From: Myrica gale
Taxonomy: Eukaryota > Streptophyta > Magnoliopsida > Fagales > Myricaceae
DNA length: 64,000 bases
Direction: 5' to 3'
Assembly (NCBI GenBank): GCA_963930655.1
Contig: OZ005599.1
Location: forward strand, 19,359,224 to 19,423,223
How positions within the stretch are numbered: position 1 is the stretch's first letter; the number at the start of each line of letters is the position of its first letter. A program made the translations under genes and the position numbers. This document shows positions 36,601 to 50,036 of the stretch, piece by piece. The notes under the pieces were generated by a model. It was not told where the DNA came from. It worked only from the letters and a program-made list of their open reading frames with translations, and did no database searches.

Positions 36601-37539
36601 GTCCAATACATAAGTATCGAATTACCAAGAAGCTTATAATTTCTTGTCATTCGACTGGAAATCATCATAACCCATGGGAAAACAGAGAAGAATCTCTCAA
36701 ATGCTTTCATTAGATGGTCAACCTATCATGGCACGAGAAGTAACCAATATTTTTCTTTCAGAAAGTAACTTCTGTTTGTTTTCCTTGTCAATTCTTCTGC
36801 AAAGGCACTTGCTACTGAGAGTCAGCGACTGGTGGGTAACGTCGGGAGTTCCACTCCATTAGCATCCGAGATTTCTAGTTTGGAAGACTCAACTTTCAAA
36901 GTAGGAAAACTCTCTGTTGAGCAAAGGAAAGAGAAGATCCATAGGTACCTGAAGAAAAGGAATGAGAGGAACTTCAGCAAGAAAATAAAGGTGTTCTTTC
37001 TCCCTCCCTCACTCTCTCCCTAAATTACGCACAAACAAGAACCTATGCATTCACTGCCCTCATAATCGTCACCTCAAGCAATTGTTTCCATAGTTACATC
37101 TAGTTCCAGATTCAAGAACATGATTATGTATGCAGTATGCATGCCGCAAAACACTGGCAGACAGCCGACCCCGAGTCAGAGGAAGATTTGCCAAAAATGA
37201 TGACTTTGGTGAGGCTCCAAGGCCTGTTTGTAGCAATCTCGAAGAGGATGACGACGATGAAGTAAGGTTCATGAAGCTTAAAATCATTGAAATTAACAGT
37301 AACACTTATCTTATGCCCACAACTTTGATCATATTCAAAATTCAGGAACTCCTTTTTCCTCTACAATTAGAAAATTGTTTCATATAATAATTGTCTCATC
37401 CCATTTTTTTTCTTTCATTTTTTGTGTACAGGTTGTTGTGAAAGAAGAAGAGGAGCTGGTTGATTCCTCTGACATCTTCTCTCATATTAGTGGAGTGAAC
37501 TCCTTTAAATCCAACTATCCAATCCAATCATGGATTTGA
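33623..37539 (+). CDS. CCT-domain transcription regulator (CMF type)
   Basis: Five exons: 33623-33664, 35285-36067, 36805-36990, 37136-37261 and 37432-37539, giving 414 aa with phase 0 at every junction. Exon 1 codes 14 residues (MLQDMVQPPEQLSL) and is joined over a 1.6-kb intron to DEISSPLSAQIFDFCD. The middle is rich in S, P and N with no known fold. The C-terminal CCT domain spans the end of exon 3 and exon 4, from LSVEQRKEKIHRYLKKRNER through FSKKIK and YACRKTLADSRPRVRGRFAK. An acidic stretch (EEDDDDE) and a short tail follow. CCT proteins of this type lack B-box zinc fingers. They act in the nucleus with NF-Y partners, and relatives affect flowering, sugar response and growth. The first exon rests on my memory of family N-termini and on the splice fit, and is less sure than the rest. 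Confidence 0.9.
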
Positions 37540-40500
37540 CAGATTTTTCAGGACACACCAAACTTTGTTACAGTTTTGCAGGACCCTCGTTCAGCCAGGA
37601 TAACCTGTTCTGGGTTTAGAAAAAAAAAAGAAAAGAAAAAATAATTGGGTCATAATATATATTAATAGCTTCTGGAGTCAGAATTATGTAGTGAGTAAAT
37701 GACAAATGTAATTTTGTTAGCATCTATGCCTCATGGAACAACGTCAAAAGGAAAAAGTTGTAAAATCCCGAAAGGCAAACTCCCTTGCTGGGAGCTAGTA
37801 GTAGTGGAGCAAATTTTTATGTAGTTGCTGTTTCAAGCTTTTAGACTCGTGCATCCTAAACCTTATTATTCATGAAAAAGGTTTACCTGATGTACAGAGT
37901 ATAGATGTTGTCTTGAACGCAGAGTTCATGCTCCAATTAATTCAAAAGTGTGGGTTATTTATTTGAAGTCTCTGGCAGCACTTGTGGCAGACGAACAATG
38001 TTGTTCTACTTTTGTTATGGTCTTGTGGTTAACGTTACAAACAATCTAATCCATTCCACCGACCTCTACTTTCTGTGGGCTTCCTATCTTAGGCCTCGGC
38101 TTGTGGGTCCATAATTCTCTCCCATTTGAATTCCTTTATCTGTTGTATACTTGGATCGTAGCTTTTCTTATTAAACTTCGTGATCACTCGTTAAGTATGT
38201 AGAACATGCAGAGATTCTACAAAACTAACTAATCTAATAAGAGTGATTCCTCGATCTGGTTAGAGTTTTCTGAGAAAGCAATTATCTCCCCTTCATGCAT
38301 TTCTCGGTTGCAAGCCTGAAATGGAGTTACATCTCAAATTAAGATGCACTCTATAAAATGCATTAATTGACTTAAACAATCATTACATAAATTGGTATTG
38401 GGTCTTCCCGGCCAAGTGGGCTGAAAATTTGAAACCCATCTAGTCCAACCAGCAATTTCGACTAAAATGTATATCCAACGTCCGGATTTCTCAGGATACA
38501 TGCGCAATAAAGGCCAACCTTAGGAAAGAAATCTACTGTATCACATCTTGGGAGGGAAAATTGACAAGGTGAAACTCAACTGCAAAAATTAGCATCAAAA
38601 GTATATAGTGATAGGAGAATACATCATGTGAAAGAATGCTAAAAGTTTAATGTAACACGAAAGAAGAAAGAAACAACGTACGTACTTTGTGTGCACAGAT
38701 AAGCATGAGATGGGCTCCATGTTCTACTGGTCTCCAATTTGGTATATGTCATTGTCGTGTGAAGTTTGAAACCGCCGTATCTACAATTGCGCAGACTTTT
38801 TAGGCTCCTCAGACAATTTTTTATAATAAGTTGGATTAAACCCTTCTCTCTCCGATCTCTTTTGATCTTAATCCGATTTAAAGCACAAATAGACAACCCA
38901 AATCCAATAGGAATGAAGAGGAGAGGGGTTGACGGTCCTTCGGGACAATATGTGTTTGAGAAAATGCGCCTGAGAAAGTTAGGTAACATTCAAAATGTAC
39001 AATCACGGAGAGGAAAACAACAAAAAGGTTTAATGTTTTTCAATAGGTTGTTGGTCGGACGGCTCCTGCAAAGACAATCTTTCGCTTGTCAATCGAAATT
39101 TAAATCTTTGGTTCACCCAATTCAGCCCGCAATGCTCCAATCCAACATTAAGTTGGTCCCACTTTCATTTCAAATGCCCAAAACGCCGGGAATTCGGGAT
39201 TTGGAAAGGACTTGTAAAACATCTACACAGTACTACACCCACGCTATGCTTGTAGCGGCCGAAGGCAATCTCTATATATGGAAAAGAAAAATTGACATTT
39301 TATGAATTCAACATAAGCTGTTTCCAATTGCTGCTGCTATAAGACATTCTTAAAAAACCTTCATCCAGATCGTCGCAACGTTCCAAAATGCACACCTATA
39401 ACAATTAATTTGTACAAACTCTGATCTTTTCTTTTCCGAATCATTTGTTACTGAAAAGATAAAGAACTCAGATTAGTGCTTGTGGGTCTACACTCTGCAC
39501 TACATGAGCACGAACCAGGCCCGACGTCCAATCACCAACATGTCATGTAGGTCGCCGATGCTGCAGTTGGTAGTGGAGATGACATAGTGAGTGCTAGCTG
39601 GTCCAATCACCAGGCAGATTTCGTTGTAGTGGAGGGAGCATAATGGTTTACTTTCGAGTCTTCGACGGCCCCAATTCTGCCCAAGTAACTTTAATCTAAC
39701 AATTGCCAACCGCTTCAATCAAGGCTGAAAAGAAAAGAAAACTCTCTCTCTTCCATATTCTCCCATATCATGCTATTTACAATCCATTAGTCCAGAACGC
39801 GGGATACGTAAGCTTGGGAGCAAAATTGATTCCGTTCCCACCTAATTATTGTTATATTTTTTCTCCATCTCAGAGCAGATACGAACCAAATACAGTACTT
39901 AATTCTTTTTAACGTTTAATTAATTATATATGTTGTGTATTTGTGTATGCATGAGTGCGGCACGAAGCTGCTGATGCCGAGTTGTCTCTTATATGCGGCC
40001 GGCTATGCTGCATGCATCCCCTGCTGATCCCGGCCGGGGTCGGTGCAGGTTCCTTGGGTATGTGTTAAAGAGGAATAGTAACAAGAGTTGGTGTTGTGTT
40101 GACAATCTGCACCTTCGTTAAGATGGGTTTGGTTGAATTGATGGGCACTAGTCTTTCAAAAGATTAGTGCGGTTTCGTTTCAGATCAGTTAAGTGAGGCC
40201 CACTCTACATTATTTTATTTCCCCATACAGTACATTTATGTGTTAGCATGAACATCATATACATTGCTGCGTAGAAAAAAGAAAAGAAAAAAGAACATCA
40301 TATATATTGCAGAAGCCAATAAATCGATCCTCAAGATTTCGACTGTACGCGCGTACCTTGACATAGCTGAAATCCCAGGGAAACAACAGCTTGCACGACG
40401 TCGTACGTTTGATCGATGTTGTCTAGCTGCAGCTAGCTAGCCTGCACGAACGTAACTCCAGAAGGTTGAGGTCACCGTATGTACGTACGAAAACACGTTC

Positions 40501-41127
40501 ACAAACTCGCTTTTGACGGTGGTATTTGCTACCAGAGCACAGCACTGATCACAACTCAACCTATAAACCTTACCACAGAGAGAGTTTGAGAGAGGAAGTT
40601 TAAATAATTCGGGATGTGGAGTGGAGAGGGGTTTGAATGGGCGATCGAGCTGAGAAATAGGGGCTTTCCAATGAGGTAGCTAGGCCTCCAACCATCAAAA
40701 GTCAAGAACACATTTAGCATGTGCTGATAAGTTGAAGGAGCTGAATAGATTGTTGGGTCGCAGGTAATTCATTAATATTACGTCCCCATAATATATATAA
40801 GAAAATAATTACGTCAAAATTCCCCTAATATATATATATTTATACATATATTTGTGCATGTGCTCTTTGGACGACAAATGAGAAATGAAGAGAGACCTAT
40901 AGGTATCGGTGATTTGAATTTTCAAAACGGGTCAAAACAGGTCGTGTCAGCCTCTAAACAGGTTAGAGATGAGTCTCTTCATTTTAAATGATATGACATG
41001 CTCTGGGCCATCGGATCTCCAACTTTAAATGTTCACCGTTGCTTAATATCATTTAGCACAAATAATACTTAACATAGTAACCTAACCATTTAAGACAGTA
41101 GATTGAGAATTACATGATTCACTTTAT
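37540..41127. other. Gene-poor gap
   Basis: The 3' end of the CCT gene probably covers the first 400 bp. Beyond that are AT-rich and chance frames, the longest 179 codons at 38766-39305, with no recognisable domain. Nothing else was supported. Confidence 0.5.
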
Positions 41128-41309
41128 GGGGGTGTTTGTTTCCTCAAAATTTTGGAGTTCTAAGTTTCCAACAAAACAAACACACTCCAAAATTTTTAAC
41201 TTTTACACACATACACTCTACTTTTCAAAAACTCCAATAAATCTCAATAAAGTAAAGATTCCCAAAATTTCGAGAATATTCCCCGAAATTTCCACAAACA
41301 AACGTCCCC
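41128..41309. mobile_element. MITE with GGGG-TGTTTGTTT ends
   Basis: The left end GGGGGTGTTTGTTTCC and the reversed right end GGGGACGTTTGTTTGTGG form inverted repeats around 182 bp. These ends match those of the copy at 3315-3521, so the two belong to one family. A TA repeat follows directly at about 41312-41332. Confidence 0.65.
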
Positions 41310-42700
41310 TAAATATATATATATATATATATAAACCATTCACTTTCTACCGATAGAACATGACGGGTTATTTTCTCTTTTTCCTTGAAAAAGGTAAGGA
41401 AAGATATATATAGATAGATAAAATTCCCGATGGATTGGATGAAGCTTTTGGCAGCCCTCAAAGAAGTCCTCGATCAAATCTAGATCTCGTGGCTCTTGTT
41501 GGTTCTCATAGGCTCATAGCCTCTGGATACTGGGAGGAGTTAGATGCTGACCCGGTCACTAACCAATTATATACAGAGATGGCGGGTGGCGTTCTCCCTC
41601 CACTTCTCATTGAACTATTTGCTTATCTTTGGCATTTCGAGCACAACGAAGAGATTTCTTGATCCGATCGTTCTGCAAATAAAAAAAATTTGTCCGTCTT
41701 TTTTATTTCTTAAAGGGACAGAAAGGAAAGAGCAAATATGCTTGTGGAAGGATATTAAAGCTATTCAAAGGGTCATGTGCCCGTCAAGTAAGCTACGTGA
41801 ATGTATAAAAAAACACGCATTGTCGTGGAAATGCGTAGAAACTTTCTTACCTATTGGTTCAGAGGAGAACTTTCTCACCAATTGGTTCAGAGGAGAACTT
41901 TCTTACCGATTTGTTCAGCTAAGCACGTTATTGCCTTGAAAAGGGTGAATACTTTATTGACTGATCTATAACCCTTTACGTTACAAAATGGGCTGATAAA
42001 ATTTCTAATGGGGTAACTGATAAACTCTTGATATGGCCCGCTGTCCTTCGTCTGTTGGTCGTATTCCACAGGAAAAGATTTAAAATTCAAGCTGGAGATT
42101 TAAGATTATTCTAATTTGACGCTGCCCCACAATAACCAAGTGGGAGAGAAGAATATGACTATACATATGGGAACATTAGAAATGTGGGAGAGAAGAATAC
42201 GAGGACATTAAAACCTAGGAGGAGCAATCAATGAAGTGGTACCATGAACGTAAACGTAATGTCATGTGGGTAAGGTATGTATGTGTTTTCAATATCCCAT
42301 TTTCTATGTTTTCTCTGCGTTTCCCTGTCCGAGAACTACGAAATCATGAGGGTAGGTAAGAACACGGGCCCAAAATACCAGAGAACAAAGAAAAACAATT
42401 TCCAATTTCCCATTGAATGATGAGCCCCCTACGAAACAAATAAAAAAATAGTAAAATAAAAAGAATTTTGGTTCTTTGGCAGTTGGCACCCAAGTGGCTC
42501 TTCTTCGGCTTTAGTGGAGACCCGTAGCTATCATGCGCACCAGCTCATTAAATTATCTGCAGAATTTTTTTTCGTTGTTTCCTGGGGATGCAACTGACGC
42601 ATCTTTCAGTTGTAAATCTAGGCATGCTCTTGGTACTACAAGCTTTGTATTTGGCCCAGGAAAATGCAAGAAATATGAAAAGGAAAGTGGGGTCTACACG
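41310..42700. other. Unidentified open frames and duplication
   Basis: Frames at 41435-41662 and 41544-41939 overlap on the plus strand and look more protein-like than most chance frames here, but I do not recognise them. At 41845-41920 the motif TTGGTTCAGAGGAGAACTTT occurs twice in tandem, partly a third time. A decayed gene fragment is possible. Confidence 0.3.
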
Positions 42701-42769
42701 AAGACCCGGATTTGGGGGCTGAGGAGTAAGGGGCATTTAAACCAGAAAACGTGGCTGACAGCCCCATTT

Positions 42770-44106
42770 CTTTCCCCCCCCCTACGCCGCTCGTTTCTTT
42801 GTTCAGTTATAGTCTCGCACGCAGACAGAAAATCCTCACTTTCTAGAATGATGTCCAAAAGCAGCTACAAACTTGCACCCTTTCCTTGAAATCTTAAAAA
42901 CTAATTTACTAAAGGATCAAGAACACGGAGTTTTATAGAATCTAGAGCGTAAACTAATCCTTCTTTCTAATTGTCATTTGCCAAGTCCGTTTCCTATTCC
43001 TTCCTTCTTTCCACTATTTCACCTTTCAATGTTCTTAATCCTTTTTGGGTGATAACGATGACAAGCTCGAAATTATTGTAGCTAGATAGACTGTTGGTGT
43101 ATAGGGGGAATCAGCTACTTATCTTCAGCTAGCAAGTGGGTCTGTGCTGTGTTGTGTCTATTTGACTAGGGTGGTATTCGTTCTTCTTGGATCCCATTCT
43201 TGAGGTAAGAAAAGGTTTCTCTTTCTATTTACTATATTATTATTTTCTTTCTCTGCAACTTTCGTTGTGTTGTTTTGTTTTCATTTTTTAAGCAACTTTA
43301 TGGCTCTATTATGTGGGCGTCTATGATAATCAGTTTTTTTTATGGGTTTCACTTATTTGTTTTTATAAGCATTTGATGGGTTCCACTTAAGGGCGGCTGC
43401 ATGTTGATAGATCGAAGCTTTTTCCTTTGTTCGTGTTTCTCGGTTCTTGGAAAGATGTATCACAGTTGGAGAGGTCTTCCTTGATTCTTAGCTGAGCGGA
43501 GTTGGGACCAACGAGCCTTGAGAAATTATTTCAATTTCATCTCAGCGACCCCCTATCGGATGATTGTCTCTTTCTATGCAATATTTGCTTGTTGAGGTTC
43601 TGTATCTGCATTTTTCCATCAACGGGTCTTTGGCCTTTGTGGTTTAGTCCTCTCTTTAACGTACTTCTTTGCATTTAAAAGTCTCCATCCCGTACAAAAC
43701 TTAATTTCAGTCATTAAACTCTCTGTCAAGTCTAGATTTTTCTTTATCCTTATGGCTAGAGTAAGCCTATTGGTGTCCATGAAATAATAAGGTTTCCTAA
43801 TTCGCTTATCCGATTAGATACGAATTTCATTAACGCCAAGAAAGCCAAAAGTCGAAGGTGCTTGTTATTCGATATGTTGTTGGTTTACTGACAAATAAAG
43901 AGAAACTTCCTTAGTTGTTCGGTTCAGGTTGTTATCCTAGTTTTTGTAATTCTTTTTAGTGGCTTTATGTTAACAACGTCTGTCGCATTTTCAGATTCGT
44001 TCGTTGGAATAGCTTTGACTGTCAGTGGTTTATATATACGGTCTACCATCAAATCCAGAAATTCTAGTCAGATCCAGAAGATGGAAACTGAAGTGGTCCA
44101 CCATTG
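42770..44106 (+). promoter_or_regulatory. Probable leader and 5' UTR intron of DUF3527 gene
   Basis: A donor-like GAG|GTAAGA near 43203 and an acceptor-like TTTTCAG near 43994 could bound a 5' UTR intron of about 0.8 kb. This is inference from splice signals only. The stretch has no coding exon. Confidence 0.35.
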
Positions 44107-44107
44107 A
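44081..44107 (+). CDS. Eight-codon upstream ORF
   Basis: ATG GAA ACT GAA GTG GTC CAC CAT TGA starts 26 bases before the first ATG of the DUF3527 frame. Its stop (44105-44107) shares one base with that ATG (44107), in the arrangement TGATG. Such an overlap could allow re-initiation or lower translation of the main frame. Whether the leader RNA includes it depends on the true start site. Confidence 0.4.
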   Translation: METEVVHH

Positions 44108-46579
44108 TGTGCTTTACTTCATTGGAGCAGAAGATGGAAAATACATGTGTCAATACTCATAAAGATAGCCAGGGGAAAGAAAATAGAGTGCGCAAATTGA
44201 GCAAGGACAGAGAATTATCCAGAGACGCTGGTCTGAATTTTTCTCAATCAATATCAAACAAGTTGGTGAGAAGGGTGAATTCACTACGTGCTATTATTTT
44301 GAGTTTTAAGCAGTCACAAATGCGGAAGAATTGCAACCAGAAGTCATTACTTCAAAGGACGGGTTGCTTAGACAATAGGATTCCAAAGCATATGGAAAGT
44401 GTAGATGAGAAATATCTTCGACGTTGCCTAGAATTGGTTCATATGAATGCATCAAAAGATGTACGATGCAATGCATCTATGAGTTTGAGCTCTCTGAAGA
44501 TGGGGATGTTTCCTGACATCTTAAATCCTGCCAAAATTAGAAGCAGAGATACATATGATTCAGCGAGTTTCGTTTTCCAATGTCCTTTGGAATCGGGGGA
44601 TGGGGGTGTAGTTGTAAGCCCTGCAGGGCAGTGGATTGTGGGTACAATCATGGGGAGCAAAAGTATGATGAATATATTGAAGAGTCCTTTATTTCACCAG
44701 TTTGGTGCCTTAGATGGCAATGCCAACTTCAGCAATTTGAATGATATCAAAAGCCCAATAAGCTGTGATATTATGGACTCCCCCAGGGGGTTGAGTATAT
44801 CACAAAAAGCGAAAAAGGAACCTCCACTTATGGGAACCCATAAAAACGGATCCAATAGAGTGCATAAAAGGCTTGTTTCTGCATCTAGCACAAACTCTAC
44901 ATGTTCTGATCAGTCTTCTTCTGCTTCTGCCTCTGTTTCTCAGTGGATGCTCCAATGCACATGGAAGGGAGGGCTTCCTCACTTTGTTTTTTCGGTAGAT
45001 GATCAGAGGGAGGTCTACTTAGCCAATTTGTGGAAGGTTGAGTCAACAGATGATAAGGCCATGAACTATATGTACTCATTTTATTCAGGAAAGGCTGGCC
45101 AGAAGGACGAGGGAGTTTCTAATAATGGGTCACACTTAGTTGGTAAGATGAAAGTATCAGCCTCTTCTACTTTCTGTCCAGAAAAGTCTAAAATCAGGGA
45201 GACTGAGTTTGTGTTGTATGGTGGGGATGAAAGTTGTGGCATAGAGACTCACACTTCAAGCCTTAATCTGAGGAAGAATAAGGGGTTGTCGAAGAAGATG
45301 GTGGAAGTGTTCAGAATGGGCCATTCCTCTAAACAGAAAACTTTCTCCAAGTGTGGTGGATCCAGTACTGTTCTTTCATTGGAGCCATCCGTAGATCCAG
45401 TCAACAACCTTGATGCACTAGGGGAGGCCAGGAAGTTTGAAAGTAATCTTCTACCAAATTTTGAATTGGCTACTATTATTGTCAAAGACCATCATCGTGA
45501 CAATCATCAGGAGGAAATTGGAGGTTGGGGCTTGAAATTTCTCAAGAACCGTGGGTCTACGCAAATGATGGATTCTTTGGAATCTTCAGTACATTGTGAA
45601 TGTTGTGCACGAGATACTGGAGATTGCTCTACAAGTATGGATATTCTAATCCCAGCAGGTCTTCATGGTGGGCCAAGAACCAAATACTGTGGACCTTCCA
45701 GTCTCAGTGAAAGATGGAGATCGGTTGGACGCTGTGACTGTGGTGGTTGGGACATTGGCTGTCCTTTGACAATACTTAAAACTAGATCGAGCATAGATGA
45801 GATTTTGCCCGAAGCAGAGTTGCAGGAGGAATGCAAGCCATTTGATTTATTTAAACAGGTGCGGTAAATCTCCTTGTATTCTTTCTCTCTAGCACAATTT
45901 AGCGTGGCGGGTGGTATAATTGTCAATAGGGGCTTCCAGCTATAGCTCTAGAAAAAAAGGGCTTCCAGCTATAGCAACTATGGAGTTTGCTGTTGCCACT
46001 CATCTTTTAAGAACTCTGTATTCTCTTCTTACTCCACATAAGAAGTTATTCTGATTCTCCTTCTGCATGGTGCTTCCCATGATTAAATTTGGAGATTATT
46101 TGGAACTAGTAAAGTCTCATAATTTTCATCTATATTCTTTTGTGTCTAAAAAAGAAAGCTGATCATACTATGAGGACTAGAAATGATGTTTGCAAAACTT
46201 TGTATTTAAAGCTTCTATCATGTATTTGTGACCTATAACACTGCACTTCCAAACTTGGGAGTTTTGGTTGTTATAGAGAGTTCAGGGAATAGAGTTTTCA
46301 CACTCCCATCCATGCAACTTATATATTTACGCCATATGGGATGAACTGTCAAACAACTTCACCTTCGATAGGGAACGATATGACTGTGGCCACTCTTCAA
46401 TTTTTCAGGGTTCAGGGCATTCTGCTCCCACCTTGAGGATGGTAAATGTTCATGATGGTTTGTATCTTATTCATTTTCAACAACCTCTGTCAGCTCTGCA
46501 GTCTTTCTCAATTGCGGTGGCAATTATCCACACTCGGAGTCCCACTCTCCGGCCCAAAAATGTACGAGAGTTGCAGTAA
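44107..46579 (+). CDS. DUF3527 domain protein
   Basis: Two coding exons, 44107-45858 and 46409-46579, give about 640 aa, and the 550-bp intron is phase 0. Residues in the middle carry the DUF3527 features seen in plant proteins of this group. These include VVVSPAGQWIVGT, SQWMLQCTWKGGLPHFVFSV, LVHFQ-like YLIHFQQPLSALQSFSIAVA and the C-terminal IIHTRSPTLRPKN. A cysteine-rich segment (HCECCARDTGDCS, RCDCGGWDIGCPL) precedes the exon end. The family is plant-specific with no settled biochemical role. I do not assign one. The start could be 44107 or the in-frame ATG at 44134 (MENTCVNTHKD). An 8-codon upstream frame abuts the first of these. Confidence 0.88.
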
Positions 46580-46900
46580 GATCCAGTATTGGTGTTTATG
46601 TAATAGTTGTAGTCTTTCCGTATTACAGCAGTAAGTCAAAAGTTTAGTATTTATACCTGAAAAACATAGCCATTGATTCCATGTTCTGATGTTGTTATTT
46701 ATCCTAGATTCAGACTGTTTTCATACTTTAGGTTAGTCAGTACTGATTGGTTTGGTTTATGTTTTTAGGCTTAAACAGAAAGCTCCTGTAATCTTCTCCT
46801 TTATATCAAATGTACAACCATTTTGGTATAGTGAATTTGGTTTCCAATCATCTTGGTGAGCATTAGCTCATAATGAGATCGCTGTGTATCCATCAAACTT

Positions 46901-47082
46901 GCGTTTAAACTAGAACATAATGCTTCTGATTGAAAGTTTCACAATTGTGAACGGTTGAGGACATGATACTAGTGTATATCATCTCTGGCTCGCGTTTATA
47001 CTAGAACATAATGCTTCTGATTGAAAGTTTCACAATTGTGAACGGTTGAGGACATGATACTAGTGTATATCATCTCTGGCTC
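46901..47082. repeat. 91-bp tandem duplication
   Basis: Copies start at 46901 and 46992 (GCGTTTAAACTAGAAC and GCGTTTATACTAGAAC) and differ at very few bases. Each holds the palindrome TTCACAATTGTGAA. Confidence 0.9.
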
Positions 47083-47471
47083 TTGTGTAAATTTTGACAA
47101 GTGAAGGGTTCAGCTTCAATTTCACCAACAGGATGGTGTTAGAGAGGTGTAGCTATTCTTGACGCGGAAACCGGAATTGCTTTTGGGGAAGAGGCCACAT
47201 TGAGTCATTCTTAAAAAGATGTGGGTTTAGGCTTGTTTTATGCTTAATTGTGTTCTAGAAATATTTTGACGTTTTTAGCTTCCAGTTGAGCATGGCATCA
47301 GTTGTTAACTTAGGCATATTATCCTTTTGCTCTCTAGTGGAACTGACAATGGCGCACATGGTAGCATGTGAGATTTGTTGGTCATAGCTTGTTCCTCAGT
47401 GATCTGTGGACCATCTTTTAGATGGCTGTTGCCAGGATCTGCAATCGCCTGATGCTTCATGTTATTACCCT

Positions 47472-47789
47472 GCTCGCCAAGTTGATCGTACCTCTTTATA
47501 CAAAGCTCTTCTTTTGGATGAATTGGACAATATGGAAGGGAGGGTCAGTGAGGGAGAGAGGTTCTTGTGTGAACTTTAGTGCTGTATACTTCCAGTTTGA
47601 TGTCTTGTGGACTTTGGTGAACTTTACCCAGCTCACCAAGTTGATCGTACCTCTTTATACAAAGCTCTTCTTATAGATGAATTAGACAATATGGAAGGGA
47701 GGAACAGTGAGGGAGAGAGGTTCTTGTGTGAACTTTAGTGCTGTATACTTCCAATTTGATGTCTTGTGAACTTTGATAGAGATGTTGCT
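47472..47789. repeat. 159-bp tandem duplication
   Basis: Copies start at 47472 and 47631 (GCTCGCCAAGTTGATCG and GCTCACCAAGTTGATCG) and stay near-identical over most of their length. They differ at about ten positions. Confidence 0.85.
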
Positions 47790-49910
47790 GCCTTGTATAT
47801 GTCATGCCATTTTTTGCTCGTGTCCCGTATGTAGAAGCCAAAAGTTTTAATAGACTAGTGTATTTCTAGTCAGATGAAAGTATGAATCAGACTCCTCGCT
47901 GTGCTGACTCAACTCAGTTAACCTCTCTTAAGCTAGAGCATTAGAGTTGCTGGTTCTGACGTGATTGCCTGACACTATTTGTTCATTCCTATAGCATTCT
48001 TGTCTGAAGTTACCTTTGGGCTTCACTCTAGTGTATTTTCTTTCCTTCTACGAGAATTAGTTACAGAGAAGTTATAATTGTAATTATCTTTTTTTAGATC
48101 GCTGATGATGCATGTATCTAACATTAAGGAAAAGTCAGAATACACAACCACCAAAAGAAGTTAAATATGCATGATTTGTCATTTCTGGAAAAGGTTTTCT
48201 TGGGTGATATTTCATTTCCGGAAAATGTTTTCCTAGATGCCAGCATGGTGCGTGTCTGGTAAACATATGCTTCAGGTGTAGTGACGTTCGCAATTTTATT
48301 TTTTAATAAATAAACCTATCAAACTTCATATTTTGTCATTGTTTAGAGAAAATAATTGAACTTTTTTATCTTCTTTCTCTTTGAAGTTTCTAATGCGTAT
48401 CTCATCATTTATTATTATCTTTAACAGCTCTTTGCTACGTGTGCTGTGTTTCGATGGGTTGAATTGAATAGTTTTGCTCTCAAACATGAATAGTCATCAT
48501 GGTGGGCTGGGTTCTTTTTTTTTTTTCAGCAGTCTGATACAGACGAGTCCATCAGAAGAAAAGGAACAGCAAGAAAAAAGATCTTAAAAAATATTCTTCC
48601 AAATCTGAGAGGAAATTGTTGAAATGTTTCCCTTGTCTTTAATGTACAAGATTTTACACCTGTGATGCTATTGACCTGAACGGTCATGAAAACTGTGGTG
48701 ATGTGCTACTTAGTTGGTTTACTTATATATTGAGAATGCCTGTGGAGTGAGTTAAACGATTCAGATGTTGACACAAAATGGAAAAGAAGGTTCTCCTGGT
48801 AACACTGCCATCAGTGGGATTACAAAGGAAAGGGAGCTCCAATATTACTCAACTTCCTTGAATGGAAGAAATAAATGCTGTAAATTATTAGGGATTGATT
48901 GTGAAAACAAATTCAGAAGGCTTAGCTCAAACACTCTGAGAAGGAAATTCTGAGGAAACATAAAGGAGTTTAACATACTATGCTTAGAGTTGTCCCAAAT
49001 AGATCAAAGTGGACATTTGTGTCTTCATGGACTTGCCTGCTTGTGTATCTGTAAACGAGCTACTCTTCATTTAAATTTGTGATATGTCAGTCTATAAGCC
49101 TCACTTCTGTAAGCATCCATTCATTGTATATCATAGATTACATAGTACATTCCAATAGCAATCTTTGTCTGTCTCATAGTGTTATTCCTGACTAATTCAT
49201 TTTGTGCAGTGCTGGTTGTAGATTACATTCAAATACAGGTGCCTATTAGGTTGTAACTGGTATGACATTCTATGGCAGTCGTATGAAACTTGGAAATTGT
49301 CCAAAGCAACGATTGTAAAAAATTATGGTCCTTGCTACTATTTCAATTTCATGTTTCGATGTTTCTGGGTGAGTAAATTTTAGATTTTCAACATGGCAAC
49401 TGGCAAGTAGCCATTTTTTTTCCGGTATACATGCCTAGCATTTTTCTTCCCACCTCCTTTCACTTCTTATGGTCCTTAACAGCGCTAACGACAGCATGCT
49501 GATGGAGAACCAATACACTAGAACAGAGGAAACCCCCGAAAATTGTGACCTTTGGAGTAGAAGATATCATTTCAACATTGCACAAGGTAGCTTATATCTA
49601 TTTCTTGATATTTATAGTGAAGTTTTGTGTATCATAGCTCCATGAGAGATTCGTATTGGGAGAAATCCATGTCTCGGTGCTTTAAGAGCCTGATCGGTGT
49701 TCAACAAGAATATTCGTGAGGCTATGCATCCAGCCATTCTAGTGAGTAAAGCTGTTGCCATGAAGAGAAGCTTCTTTTAATATGACTAGCATTTGAGCAA
49801 TACGTGATGATATAGTTCAGGAAGTGGCATAATTACAGCGTAGCTGTTAACATAGGCAGCTTAGATTATTACTCTAAGCTTGCTAAGCTGCAGTTTCACA
49901 TGATAAAAAC

Positions 49911-50036
49911 TTGTAGATGTCTGAATTTGGCTCTAAACCTATATAATTGTAAATTGTTCTGCATTATAATAATAGGAGCACAAGCAAAATTAACTAAAAG
50001 CATTGTAGATGTCTGAATTTGGCTCTAAACCTATAG
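49911..50036. repeat. Dispersed 34-bp direct repeat
   Basis: TTGTAGATGTCTGAATTTGG and the next 14 bases occur at 49911 and again at 50003, with 58 bp between the copies. Confidence 0.85.

Noticed and set aside
38766-39305. 179-codon plus-strand frame
   Set aside because: No recognisable domain, no splice or promoter context, and it overlaps another long frame on the other strand. Probably chance.
48765-48953. 62-codon frame downstream of DUF3527
   Set aside because: Mildly protein-like, but no domain and no clear exon borders.
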